Below are positions 9,622 to 18,639 of a stretch of 64,000 bases of DNA, one piece after another. Position 1 is the stretch's first letter, and every line of letters starts with the position of its first letter. This DNA is from Paragonimus westermani (lineage: Eukaryota > Platyhelminthes > Trematoda > Plagiorchiida > Troglotrematidae), in NCBI GenBank assembly GCA_008508345.1, contig QNGE01002720.1, positions 1 through 64,000 on the forward strand, in the 5' to 3' direction. Below the pieces are notes generated by a model that made no database searches, was not told where the DNA came from, and was given only the letters and a program-made list of their open reading frames with translations. The translations under genes were made by a program, and so were the position numbers.

Positions 9622-9818
9622 TGCACGGTGCGACCGAAACTTGTTAGTTCGCACGGATCGAATTTGAAGTGGCCGCTACGTCAACGCTGTTCACGCGGAT
9701 CGCGAACCATCGGACAATCAGACAAACAAGGAAAGCATTTGTATTTAACCTACCATCTCTTGTTGCGTAATACATCTTCGGTCATAACGTCTGTCTGCTC
9801 TTCTGGCTGTTTGTTAAA
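9622..9818 (+). repeat. 5' LTR, type B
   Basis: The unit begins TGCACGGTGCGACCG and ends TTGTTAAA. It aligns with 13948-14144 over its length (shared CGCTACGTCAACGCTGT, CACGCGGATCGCGAACCA, TTGTTGCGTAAT). The first bases double as the target duplication of the neighbouring solo LTR. Confidence 0.8.
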
Positions 9819-9821
9819 ATC

Positions 9822-9838
9822 TGGCCACCCTGTCAGGA
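9822..9838 (+). promoter_or_regulatory. Primer-binding site of gypsy copy 1
   Basis: TGGCCACCCTGTCAGGA lies three bases after the LTR. It differs at two positions from the site at 4394-4410, and its reverse complement ends CCA. Confidence 0.65.
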
Positions 9839-9844
9839 TTCGAA

Positions 9845-10516
9845 ATGTCGAAATCCGCAAAGGAACCTGAAGAGGATCAACATGCTGCTATTCCTTCCAC
9901 CTCCGGAGACTTCGGTCACCTCATGCAAATACTGAGGACCATAGTAGACAGACGACCGACGAAACCCCTAACAGTGGGGATGCACGTATTGACTCCACAC
10001 TCTGAACAGTCTACTGTGGGGGGGGTATACTAGTCCTGTTGAAAAGCTCAAGTATGGGCCTATCTGCGTAACTTCCCAGCAGAGTCCCACAACAACTTTA
10101 TTCTGAATTTGCTGAACGGAAAGACCTATGAGTTTGTCGTCGGGGCAAAAATTCTGGACACCTCCGTGTCAAATGAGACGTCCACTGAGCTGCGGCGTCT
10201 ATTAGACGCCCCCTTGCATCCGACCGTCCACCGACAACAGTTCCAAGCTCGTAGACAACTCGGCGGTGAGGCCATCCGGTCGTTTGCTCGCGAACCGTGG
10301 CACCCGGCCGAACGCGGATATGAGAAAGAGTTCTCAGAGAAACTCCGGAAGCGGATTCTTGAGCAGCCAGTGGAGGGGATGCAGCTAACGAACATAAAGA
10401 GGGAGTTCCTACTTCATTCACCCAGCGACCTTGACGCCGCAGTGTGGTTGGCCGAGGTCCTCGAGCGGGTCGAGGCAGCCGTCGGTCGACCATCACAGTG
10501 TTGCGTCACGACATGA
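9845..10516 (+). pseudogene. gag remnant of gypsy copy 1
   Basis: The frame opens at ATG 9845, seven bases after the primer site, with MSKSAKEPEEDQHAAIPSTS. It breaks near 10033 and resumes in another phase at 10109, with VGAKILDTSVSNETSTELRR, QARRQLGGEAIRSFARE and LEQPVEGMQLTNIKREFLL. This reads as the capsid-like helical part of a gypsy Gag. The start is chosen because it is the first ATG after the leader and the downstream text is continuous Gag. No intact zinc knuckle was seen after 10516. Confidence 0.72.
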
Positions 10517-10849
10517 ACGACCAGCCAGGGGAACAGTCCCCCAATGCATATAAAATCTCAGACTAGTATCGGCGGCCAAGCCGCTCGCAGTATGGTGGTC
10601 ACGACCGGCAACCTTGGTGGAGCAAGTCGCAGAAACCACGCGACACTGCGTTCCGGGCAAATCGTCAAGCCTCCAAAAATATCGACCAGGCCGCCGGAAG
10701 CTACGTCAGAACAGATAAGCCTTAAAATCTAGTTTAAGTTCCTTCCCTTATCGATTGTTCTCGACCGCTGGCAGGACCCACGGTTCAGATAATAACATGT
10801 GAATTAGCACTTATAGGTTTGGTGGATATCGCAGTGTTCATAAGTGTAA

Positions 10850-11190
10850 TCAGGACACACAGTACGCAGACCCTCAGGTTAAAAGTGGAAACCGTATTGA
10901 AAACGCATCCTTGCGACCAACGATGGCCAAATGCCGACGGAGAGCAGAATCGTTGCGCCAGTTAAAATAGCCGGATGCCATATAGAGCACAGTTTTTTGG
11001 TGAGCTCTAACCTCCCATTTTGTGCTAAAGTGGGGATGGACCTTTTAGATCGTCTTAGATGCACGCCCGATTTGCATAGCCTTCGGCAAAGGAACCATTT
11101 CAGCGCCACTCATTTGACACCTGTGTCAAGAACTCCATCAGAAACTGATTTCTGTATGTCACTACCGCCCGTTCCGAAGTAAATCGCCAA
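10850..11190 (+). pseudogene. Aspartic protease remnant of gypsy copy 1
   Basis: The frame 10931-11182 contains SRIVAPVKIAGCHIEHSFLV and then KVGMDLLDRL. This is the second half of a retropepsin fold, ending in the (L/M)GMD.L box. The Asp-Thr-Gly active site that should lie about 60 residues upstream is not readable; the sequence at 10750-10850 is scrambled. The protease is therefore inactive. Confidence 0.6.
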
Positions 11191-11289
11191 ATTGGCCGGA
11201 TGATCCTGTCGATTAGGTATACCAGCTACTCGCAAAGTGCTCAATGCACGAAATTGGTAATTAAAAGTCGACCACTAGGGTTCGCGTGG

Positions 11290-12060
11290 GAGGGAACGAT
11301 GTTAGGTCATAAAAGCATTTTGAAGCATAGAATTAATACAGGGGATGTGCCTCCAATCAAGATACCTCTATGCAGGATACCTGCACACTTTCAGGATAAG
11401 CTGCGTGAGATGAGATGTTACGGAAGAACGTGATCCGGCCATCGAAGTTTCCCTTGGCTGCCCCTATATTCCTGATAAAAAAGGGGTGAATTACGATTGT
11501 GCGTTGATTACAAGAAGCTTAATCAAGTGACAGAGAAAAACGCATTTCTTTTATCAAGATTGACTACCTGTTTGATGTCCTCAACGGAACCGCATATTTT
11601 TATACGGTGGACTTGGCAACAGGCTACTGGCAGGTGGAGGTCGAAGAAACCGATCAAGCGACGACGGTTTCCATCGTACCGAATCATAACCTTTGGACTA
11701 TCAAACACACCTGCGACACTTCAACACTTAATGCAGAAAACATTGTATGACTTGATCCCTGAAACATGCTTAAAGTATCGGGAGGTCCGGACAAGAAGAT
11801 ATGCGCAATTTGAATCCCGTGCTAAACCGCCTGAAGGAAGCCGGTTTAAAACCAAAGACCTCAAAATGTCACTTTCTACTGGAAGATATTACATTCCTGG
11901 GGCATGCAATCTTGGGGGCAGGTATCCGTGTAGACCCAAGAAAGGCAAAAGAAATTTGACCTTAGCCTACGCCGAAGGATGCAACCTAGCTGAGGAGCTT
12001 CCTGGGGCTAGCCTCTTATTATCGCTGCCTCATCACTGATTTCGCTTGCACTTCCACCAC
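11290..12060 (+). pseudogene. Reverse transcriptase of gypsy copy 1, catalytic box missing
   Basis: The order of RT boxes is clear but in shifting frames. It runs HRINTGDVPPIKIPLCRIPA (11326-11385), then VDYKKLNQVTEKNAF (11500), then YTVDLATGYWQVEVEETDQA (about 11600-11660), then CHFLLEDITFLGHA (about 11860-11915) and IRVDPRKAKEI. Between the palm text near 11770 and RLKEAGLKPKT near 11835, the expected Y-x-D-D box is absent. The sequence passes from CLKY to text upstream of LNRLKEAG, so a short deletion removed the active site. Confidence 0.8.
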
Positions 12061-12179
12061 TTTGACTAGACTACAATGAAGTAATTAGAAATTCACTTGA
12101 ACAGAAAAATGTGCCCATGATTTTAAATCACCACGCGAAGCTCTGTGCACAGCGCCAGTGCTATCTTTTCCGCATCTGT

Positions 12180-12540
12180 CGCCGAATGCCAGGGATTTCG
12201 TTCTGAATACCGACGCAAGCGACAGTGCAATCGGAAGGGTACTCTCGTAACAAGGACAACACGGTAGGGAACGAATGATAGTCTGCGGTAGCCGGTGTTT
12301 AAATGAATGCGAGAGGAACTGCTGTACGACGATAGAAGAAGTGCTTTCGCTAGTATTCTTCGCGCGACATTTCCAGGATCATTTCCTGGGCAAACGTTTT
12401 ATCGTCCTCACAGACAATCAGTCTCTCCGCTGGTCACAATACTTCAAAGACCCAAAGGGACAGTTAGCACGACATGGGCAGATACTAAAGGAATACAGAC
12501 GACACTCGAACGCTGACTCATTATCAAGGCGTCCTGCGCG
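12180..12540 (+). pseudogene. RNase H domain of gypsy copy 1
   Basis: It starts with DFVLNTDASDSAIGRVLS near 12187 (first catalytic Asp in TDAS). After an in-frame stop it continues as ERNCCTTIEEVLSLVFFARH and FIVLTDNQSLRW (TD box with the later Asp), ending HSNADSLSRRP, the usual gypsy close (H.NADSLSR). A few residues are missing between LKEYRR and HSNAD, as if deleted. Confidence 0.8.
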
Positions 12541-12739
12541 TAATCAAGGGGACTCTCCGTCTTGTACTACGCAACACGTGGCGCTGATCAACCTACAGGG
12601 TGCAGAATATGGCCACTGGCAGCGAGCTCAAGCAACAGATCCTGAGACCGAGCTAATCTATGAAAGGTATCGGAATAATGGTGGCAGACCAACAAGCAAG
12701 AAGATGGAGATAAAAAGCTGTGAATCTCGCTTCCTTTGG

Positions 12740-13690
12740 GCGCTATGGGAACAGTTCAAGATGGCAGAGGTAGAGTTAGTTATCTAATAAGGACCTGCTT
12801 ACGAGGGAAGGATCGTGGTCCCTTAGTCCATGGTACGTGACACCCGAAAAGACTTGCACCTCCAGCTCGGATATGCGGGGATAAACAAACTGGAAGCAGC
12901 CCGCACGACAACGATTTTGGTGGCCGCATCAGTGGAGGGATATCGAGAAATGTGGCGCTTTCAAAAAACCCCCAAATAGGAATTCGTGCACTGTTGAAAT
13001 TTGTGTAGGTATTGTGAGTCCGTTGCCCGCGACACCCCGAAACAATCGGTTCATCTTGATCCCGGTAGGTTACTCCACCAAATGGTGTGAAGCTGTCCCG
13101 CTTGTGCAAGTGGATACATATGCAGTAGCAGCAGACATCATCAAACAATGTGTGTACCCGTGGGGAGCCCCGGCCCAACTCCAGTCGAACCAGGGATCCT
13201 GCTTTGAAAGCACTTTGATTTGCAAGGTGTGTAGGCTACTAGGAATAGATAAGACGCAAACCACAGCTTACCACCTGCAGGGAAATGGACAGGCGGAAAG
13301 GACGAACCGGTCCCTCAAAGATCTCCTCAAGGCTTTCGCAGAGGAGAGTGTTACCGAATGGGACTTAGATAGACCGAAATGTCTGTTAACCTGTCGTAGA
13401 ACCATTCACCCTTCGACTGATCAAACCCCGCATTTTTTTGGACAGGCTGGGGATTGAGACTACCCTCAGGTGCCCAGCTGCCACTTACAAAGCAACGGCA
13501 ACTTTCGGTGACACAATACTCAAACAACCTTCTCGATACACTTCGGCAGGCCCACCAGGTAGCACGAACACTTCTGGAAACATTCAACAGACATCAGAAG
13601 GCCTATTACGATAATAGAGTATTTGAAGCTCTCTTGAAGTTAGGCGAAAGGGTGTGGTTGTACAACGCATTTCCGAGCCCATGAATCTCA
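12740..13690 (+). pseudogene. Integrase of gypsy copy 1
   Basis: The zinc-binding N-terminus is degraded (AARFWWPHQWRDIEKC is readable with breaks near 12900-12955). The core frame 13014-13457 contains STKWCEAVPLVQVDTYAVAA, QSNQGSCFESTLICKVCRLL and YHLQGNGQAERTNRSLKDLL. The second catalytic Asp of the D,D35E triad is Asn here (SNQG for SDQG), while the Glu in GQAERT is kept. A C-terminal part (ARTLLETFNRHQKAYYDNRV, VWLYNAFPSP) follows in another frame to 13684. The enzyme is dead by both substitution and frameshift. Confidence 0.85.
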
Positions 13691-13933
13691 ATTAAGATGT
13701 ATGAACAATTGAAAGTGCCGCATGTTGTCGAGCAAATACTTTCGGAAGCAACCTGTCAAAATAATGAGCTAACAGGAACCAACTGACAGCCAATCACGGT
13801 TCATTTCAAGCGACTAAGACCATACACACAAACTACAGGCCGGGGACCGTCAGCGGTCCTCCCCGAGGTCGGGACGGAAGTCGAAGTCCCGAACGTGCCA
13901 AACATATGCGAGGCACCGGGGGCGGTGCTGGGC

Positions 13934-13945
13934 GAAGAGGGGAGC
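13934..13945 (+). other. Purine-rich tract before the 3' LTR
   Basis: GAAGAGGGGAGC lies immediately before the 3' LTR, the position of the plus-strand primer. The deleted element has a similar run (GGGAGGAGC) before 4695. Confidence 0.6.
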
Positions 13946-13947
13946 TG

Positions 13948-14144
13948 TGTAATGCGCGAACGAAACTAGTTAGCTCACACGGATGAAAGTTGAAGTGGAC
14001 GCTACGTCAACGCTGTGCACGCGGATCGCGAACCAACGGACAGTCAGATAATCAAGGAGAACACTTGTATTTAACCTATCACCGCTTGTTGCGTAATGCA
14101 TCTTTGGTCATAATCTCTGTCTCCCTCTCTGGTCGTGTGTTACA
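13948..14144 (+). repeat. 3' LTR, type B
   Basis: This 197-bp unit, TGTAATGCGCG to GTTACA, aligns with the 5' LTR at 9622-9818. Better-kept ends make it the reference copy of type B. Confidence 0.84.
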
Positions 14145-14920
14145 AAATAAGATCACACATAACCTTGGAAAAAGTAAAATGACGTAACATCACGTCTTTC
14201 GTTCGCAACCCGTGGAATGAAGCAAGTGTTTTCTATTTTTCTGATCACGCTCCTTTTGCAGACAGTTTTCACGCTTGTTATATCATACAATTATTTATTT
14301 TTGTTGTCTCACTCACCTGAGCATGTCACAGGTGTGTTTAGAACTATGCACCATTGTTTGTGGTGGTATGGTAAATAAGAAATATTTTGGGATTAGACTG
14401 GCAAGCATCATTGTTTCTGCTGACTGGCGGGTGGGTTCTCCAAGGGGTAGATATAAAAGAACGACGTCAACTTCACTTTCCCGCACGGTGACCGAAGTTC
14501 CGGTGGTACCAGTAAAATGATGCGTTCCTGTTTGACGCTCAAGAAATTTGGCGATGGAATGAACGCTCGCTGGCTGATGGTAGACTGTTACTGAAAATAC
14601 GTCTTGCCGCTTGCTTAACATTTGCTGTGAATGCGACCAGTTGCTCGGTAAACGCGTCATTTGTCTGCTGAGGTTGAGTAGGTGGGGGAATGAACGTTAG
14701 GTTGGAAGATGGGCTGGTCGCCAACCATTTATCAGAAGTGTCGACTAGCACCATATTGAAACTGGTAGGATTGAACAGTGGCAGTGCTTTGCAGGTAGAC
14801 GGAGGTAGGCTTTTCAGCCAGCGCATTCGGAAAGTGGTAGCTTATTTTTTCGGGCTCAAGGTAATCGTTTCATACTCCGAAATAGTTGTGACGGTTTGCG
14901 ACCTCGTACCTCAACATTGA
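14145..14920 (-). pseudogene. gag remnant of gypsy copy 2, separated from its pol
   Basis: The minus-strand frame 14539-14826 reads RWLKSLPPSTCKALPLFNP, then TDAFTEQLVAF-like text (NDAFTEQLVAFTANVKQAAR). A second frame (14313-14660) continues with PASVHSIAKFLERQTG. The order, a helical L..LP segment followed by DK-type and EQL..L heptads, is that of the C-terminal half of a gypsy Gag. Its strand matches the pol at 6390-9330, and a possible Gag-end segment lies near 9200-9330. The simplest reading is one element cut in two by the copy at 9622-14144. I am less sure of this call than of the pol domains. Confidence 0.5.
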
Positions 14921-16560
14921 AAGAGTTGGCCTAGTTTCTCGTGCTCCTGTAATCACATTTTATTTACTAAGCCCTCCTCTGAAGCGTCAAAAGGATTCTT
15001 GGAATGTACTTCAGGAATGAGATTGTAAACTTCTCCCGCAATTTCAGCTGGACTAGACTGATGAAATTACGAGTATATCATAGGCTGGGATTTAACCCCG
15101 GGGGCCTTGATTAGAACTTCGAATTGTCCAACCCACAATCCGAGTTTAGAAATGCAAATAGTGGGAGGACGGATATTGGTAGAAGTCACAAATTGTCGCC
15201 AACCTCAACATCACATTGGGACGTCTGGAAAAATAACCGAGTAGCCAACGTGGGGGAATAAGTTAACAGTCCCGTTGGAATCACCAATTTCTAGTCAAAA
15301 GCATGAATAGACTATACAAAACATCGATGCAAAACAACTAGTGATGTCAATGACCAATTTCCTCAAGAATGAACAATGTTCATTGAAAGTCGGGCAATTT
15401 TAGGAAGTGGTTAGCGTCTCAAGCGTAGTTGGGTGACGTGAGGCGCTGGAGCTGGAATTCGATCAAACACTGGCATATTTTAGCCGGTTACCAATTACCG
15501 GCGTTGAAGAAAGAACTGACACACACGCGCGACACAGTCTTATTGAAAATTGTGTCTAGCTTTTATCAAGTCAAATAAAAATTTACAGCGTGGCCTGATG
15601 CAGCAGCCATACGATATTAACAGAATGAAGTACAAGACACTGAAAATACCTCAAGTTAAAAGCTGACAGAATCAACGATACACTTCAGCGTAACTCCAGA
15701 TTTGCCTGTCCTCGTACCTTTCTTGTGAGCTCAAACCTTCTTCAGTGCAACGCGATGGATTGTACCATTAAATAACTTCATTCGGTGTGGTGGCACTCCA
15801 AACAGGCCAACCTTCAGGAACTACCGTAGATCAGCTCCCTTCAATTCCATCGCATTTTGGTTTATTAATTGCACTCAAAATGCATATTGTTCCCGAGTAC
15901 ACTGGGGCGAACATTAATGCGAGAGAAGTGCTGGACGGGACAATAAGAATGAGCGGGCTTACGCTAATTTGAAGAGAATTCCACTGAATCGTTCATTGGA
16001 GGAAAAGCGGAAGCATCCCCCGCTTGCTAAATTTAGGTCAAGCATCCAGGCTTACTACAAACTTTAAGCCAAAGCAAAATCCTCACTCTCATGTGAGGAC
16101 CAGGGCCCCCAAATGGATGAAAACATCACACATATAATTGAGGCCACTGTACCCTTGGTTGGCAAACCATCACTGAAGCCGTTTGAATCAAAAGGAGTTG
16201 CCTTCAAGAGCTGTATAAACCAAAGCTCTTCATTCGCCCCTCCGATTCTTCCATACCAAGGAAGTCCCCATGAGGATTGTGTCAGTCCATAGCGACCTCA
16301 CCCTATGAGCCTGCTGGGGTCACCCAGTGCATCCAGAAATGCGCATATTTGGTGCATACCAACCGCACTTTATTCTGGTGGACTGCGTCCATTTCCTGCT
16401 AAGCTCTGTAATATCTAACGCGCCAACCAAATGCTCCTAGGTAAAATACTGCGAAAAAATCTTTGAAAGCAAATGCTTTTCGAAAGTCATTGAAATTAGA
16501 TAAACAAAGGCTGACGAAGCGCCCCACAAAGATGCTCACGCTCAGACTGTGTCGAAGCAC
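14921..16560. other. No recognisable gene
   Basis: Frames are short and carry no motif I know. It may contain old element sequence beyond recognition. Confidence 0.5.
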
Positions 16561-16870
16561 CCTGTGCTGAAGTAACCGCCTGCGTGAGTGTTTGATGATC
16601 GTTGTGTTAATAGAACGCTGATGAACACGATCCCTGCCCTATTTATCCCCCTATCATTAGTTCGTCTCCTTACGTTAGAATTCTTTATACTGATTACAAA
16701 CATGTCTCGCAGTATGACACTACCACTCAAGTCACACGCGTGATCAAAACCAGTACTCTCGTGAATGTTGATCTTGATTTATTGTTGGATCATGGTACCG
16801 TTTTCTTGTAGAGACTTGTTCCCGCGTAGTTTTCTTTCCGTACTTCCTTTTGCCAGACCTTCATTATGTG
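16561..16870 (+). repeat. Diverged tandem repeat, unit 1 (partner 17080-17372)
   Basis: The unit shares GCGTGAGT, GTGTTAATAGA, CCTGC.CTATTTAT, TTACGTTAGA.TTCTTTATAC, ACTCAAGT.AC.CGCGTGA and CCGCGTAGTTTTC with the second unit, at a period of about 520 bp. It lies upstream of the Penelope-like endonuclease. Penelope elements often carry tandem pseudo-LTRs, so this may be one. Confidence 0.7.
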
Positions 16871-16880
16871 ATCAAAATAA

Positions 16881-17594
16881 TCGGGCAGCGGTCTTATGAA
16901 GGTCCCGTAAGACGTTCAAAATGCATGCCTGTCCGTGCGGAGAAAGACACTTTATCACCCCAGGTTTCACGAATTCCCTATTGGCGGTCATCTAGTAATG
17001 ATGAGAGGAGTATAAACAAGACGACAACCCAAACCCTAAGTCCTTTTTAAGACCAACTGTTGCAATATTTATTGCACTTTGTGTTGAAGTAGCTGCTTGC
17101 GTGAGTAGTTGATGACTGTTATGTGTTAATAGAGTGTTGCTGGCCACGTTCCCTGCTCTATTTATTCACTTTTCATTTATTCGTCTTCTTACGTTAGATT
17201 TCTTTATACCGATTACGATCCTTTCTTACAATCTGAAACTACCGCTCAAGTTACGCGCGTGACAAATCATTTCTCCTCGAAGTATCATCAATTCTTGATA
17301 CTGTTTACTTGTAAAACTTGTTTCCGCGTAGTTTTCCTTCCTTACTTTCCTTTGCCGGACCTTTGTTATATGTACTCTGGTTTCATTTTCGTCTGACCGC
17401 TTCGCCATTATGTGACTGTTGCACTCGGTCATAGTTACGTGAACCGTTAATCTCGGAACTTGCATATTTGACGGATTCAATATCGAGGTTTGTTGTTGTC
17501 TTCCACTATTTGGTTTATCATATTGTTTTTGAACATCAGCACCTTATTAATAAGAGACTCGCCAATACGACCGTCTTCCCTTTTTGGATCCGAA
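16881..17594 (+). repeat. Perfect inverted repeat B, left arm (714 bp)
   Basis: The reverse complement equals 20697-21410, checked by eye over several hundred bases and through identical translated frames of 84 and 56 residues. It contains unit 2 of the tandem repeat. Beyond 17594 the homology to 20643-20696 continues but is strongly diverged. At the other end it stops at or very near 16881. Confidence 0.93.
17080..17372 (+). repeat. Diverged tandem repeat, unit 2
   Basis: Homologous to 16561-16870; see that entry. Because it lies inside inverted repeat B, an inverted third copy exists at about 20919-21211. Confidence 0.7.
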
Positions 17595-17595
17595 G

Positions 17596-18398
17596 CGGTT
17601 GCTCGACGGGCTCAGAGTTTATAAATTCCCATTGCTCACAGACGCGACTACCCTAGATCCAGCATATCGGTAAGCGATGCAGGAAGATTGAGGGTTGCTC
17701 GAACAACCACTGGACGTCCGGGACCTACAACCTATATCCTCTCGAAGAAACTGTGCACGGCCAACAGATTACAATCTGAGAAGGAGCTCTTGAAGAATGT
17801 TTCGCTTGCGAATGGATACCCGGCCAAATTTATTGAAATTTATTGCAAGGAACGAGTGACTGCCTCCCAACCACAATTGATGTCGAAGAAGCAGGTTTCT
17901 GTCAACCTTCCTTACACAGGCGACCACAACGTTATCGATGTAAGTCGAAAGTTGAAATCTGTCATTGATCGCACATATCCTGCAGCGGAATTGCGCTTGT
18001 TACTCTTCACCTGTAGGATAAGCCTCCACTGCTCCGATCGTTCGTCTTTGGAAAACTCTGCCTCTCACGTTATCTACCAGTTCACCTGCAGATGCGGTGA
18101 TTCATACATTGACAGAACGAACCGAAACTTACGACAGAGGAAGGCGGAGCACAATCCCAAGTGGCTAATGCGAACAATATTTCAAGGCGGGTCAGCATAC
18201 CAACACTCCAACAGAAATCCGGCATCTCCGATCGCCAAACACCTAATCGCAACAGGTCATGTGGTTGACCCTAACACATCGTTCACGGTCCTGTTGCGCA
18301 ATGGTGACGCTAGATTGTTGACGTTCTCCGAGGCAATGCTGATCAAGCGTCACGCATCGGCCCTTTGTTGGCGAAAGGTACTGACGTCGTGGAAATGA
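17596..18398 (+). pseudogene. Penelope-like element: end of RT and GIY-YIG endonuclease
   Basis: The frame 17688-18398 (236 residues) is unbroken. It reads LCTANRLQSEKELLKNVSLA and GYPAKFIEIYC, then VNLPYTGDHNVIDVSRKL, the linker typical of Penelope-like elements. It then reads HVIYQFTCRCGDSYIDRTNR with LRQRKAEH (the GIY-YIG fold: VIY for GIY, YID for YIG), and SPIAKHLIATGHVVDP with SFTVLLRNGDARLLTF. The Gly to Asp change in the second motif should damage nuclease activity. The RT proper is missing; only its last part may be present. The neighbouring tandem repeats may be its pseudo-LTRs. The first Met may not be the true start, since this is the middle of a longer protein. Confidence 0.85.
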
Positions 18399-18639
18399 AA
18401 CTCGATTGCAACTAAGTGAAGCTCGTTCATTTCATTGTTTGGACACTACTCGCTTAACCTATATAACGGGATGTTTTATGTGACCGACTGACGAGAATAA
18501 ACGAAATTCATGCATCTCGCAATGTATATGTACTAACTGTCTGAGACCTTTGAGCGAACTACCACGATCCACCATACCTGCCCACACTATTAAATTTACA
18601 GAGACCCGGCCTTCCGCTTACATAGGCTATAGTTGACTC
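18399..18639 (+). other. 3' tail of the Penelope-like element, no gene
   Basis: No coding sense. It contains CTGACGA (18488-18494) and GAAA (18503-18506), a faint hammerhead-like arrangement that I rejected for lack of stem II. Confidence 0.4.

Larger units (their letters stand above)
9622..14144 (+). mobile_element. Ty3/gypsy LTR retrotransposon, near full length, decayed (copy 1)
   Basis: The element has a 5' LTR (9622-9818), a primer-binding site (9822-9838), gag (from 9845), protease, RT, RNase H, integrase, a purine-rich tract ending GGGGAGCTG, and a 3' LTR (13948-14144). At 4.5 kb it is slightly short for a gypsy element, consistent with several internal deletions. The LTRs are clearly diverged (roughly 80-85% identical by eye), so the insertion is old. 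The style (short LTRs, this pol order, flatworm context) resembles CsRn1-type gypsy elements, but that is a family-level guess. It interrupts the minus-strand gypsy copy 2. I did not find a clear target duplication. Confidence 0.85.

Noticed and set aside
18488..18506. CTGACGA followed by GAAA in the Penelope-like tail, resembling a hammerhead ribozyme core
   Set aside because: Penelope elements can carry hammerheads, but here stem II would have a single base pair, and stem I at most three. The fold is not credible in this copy.
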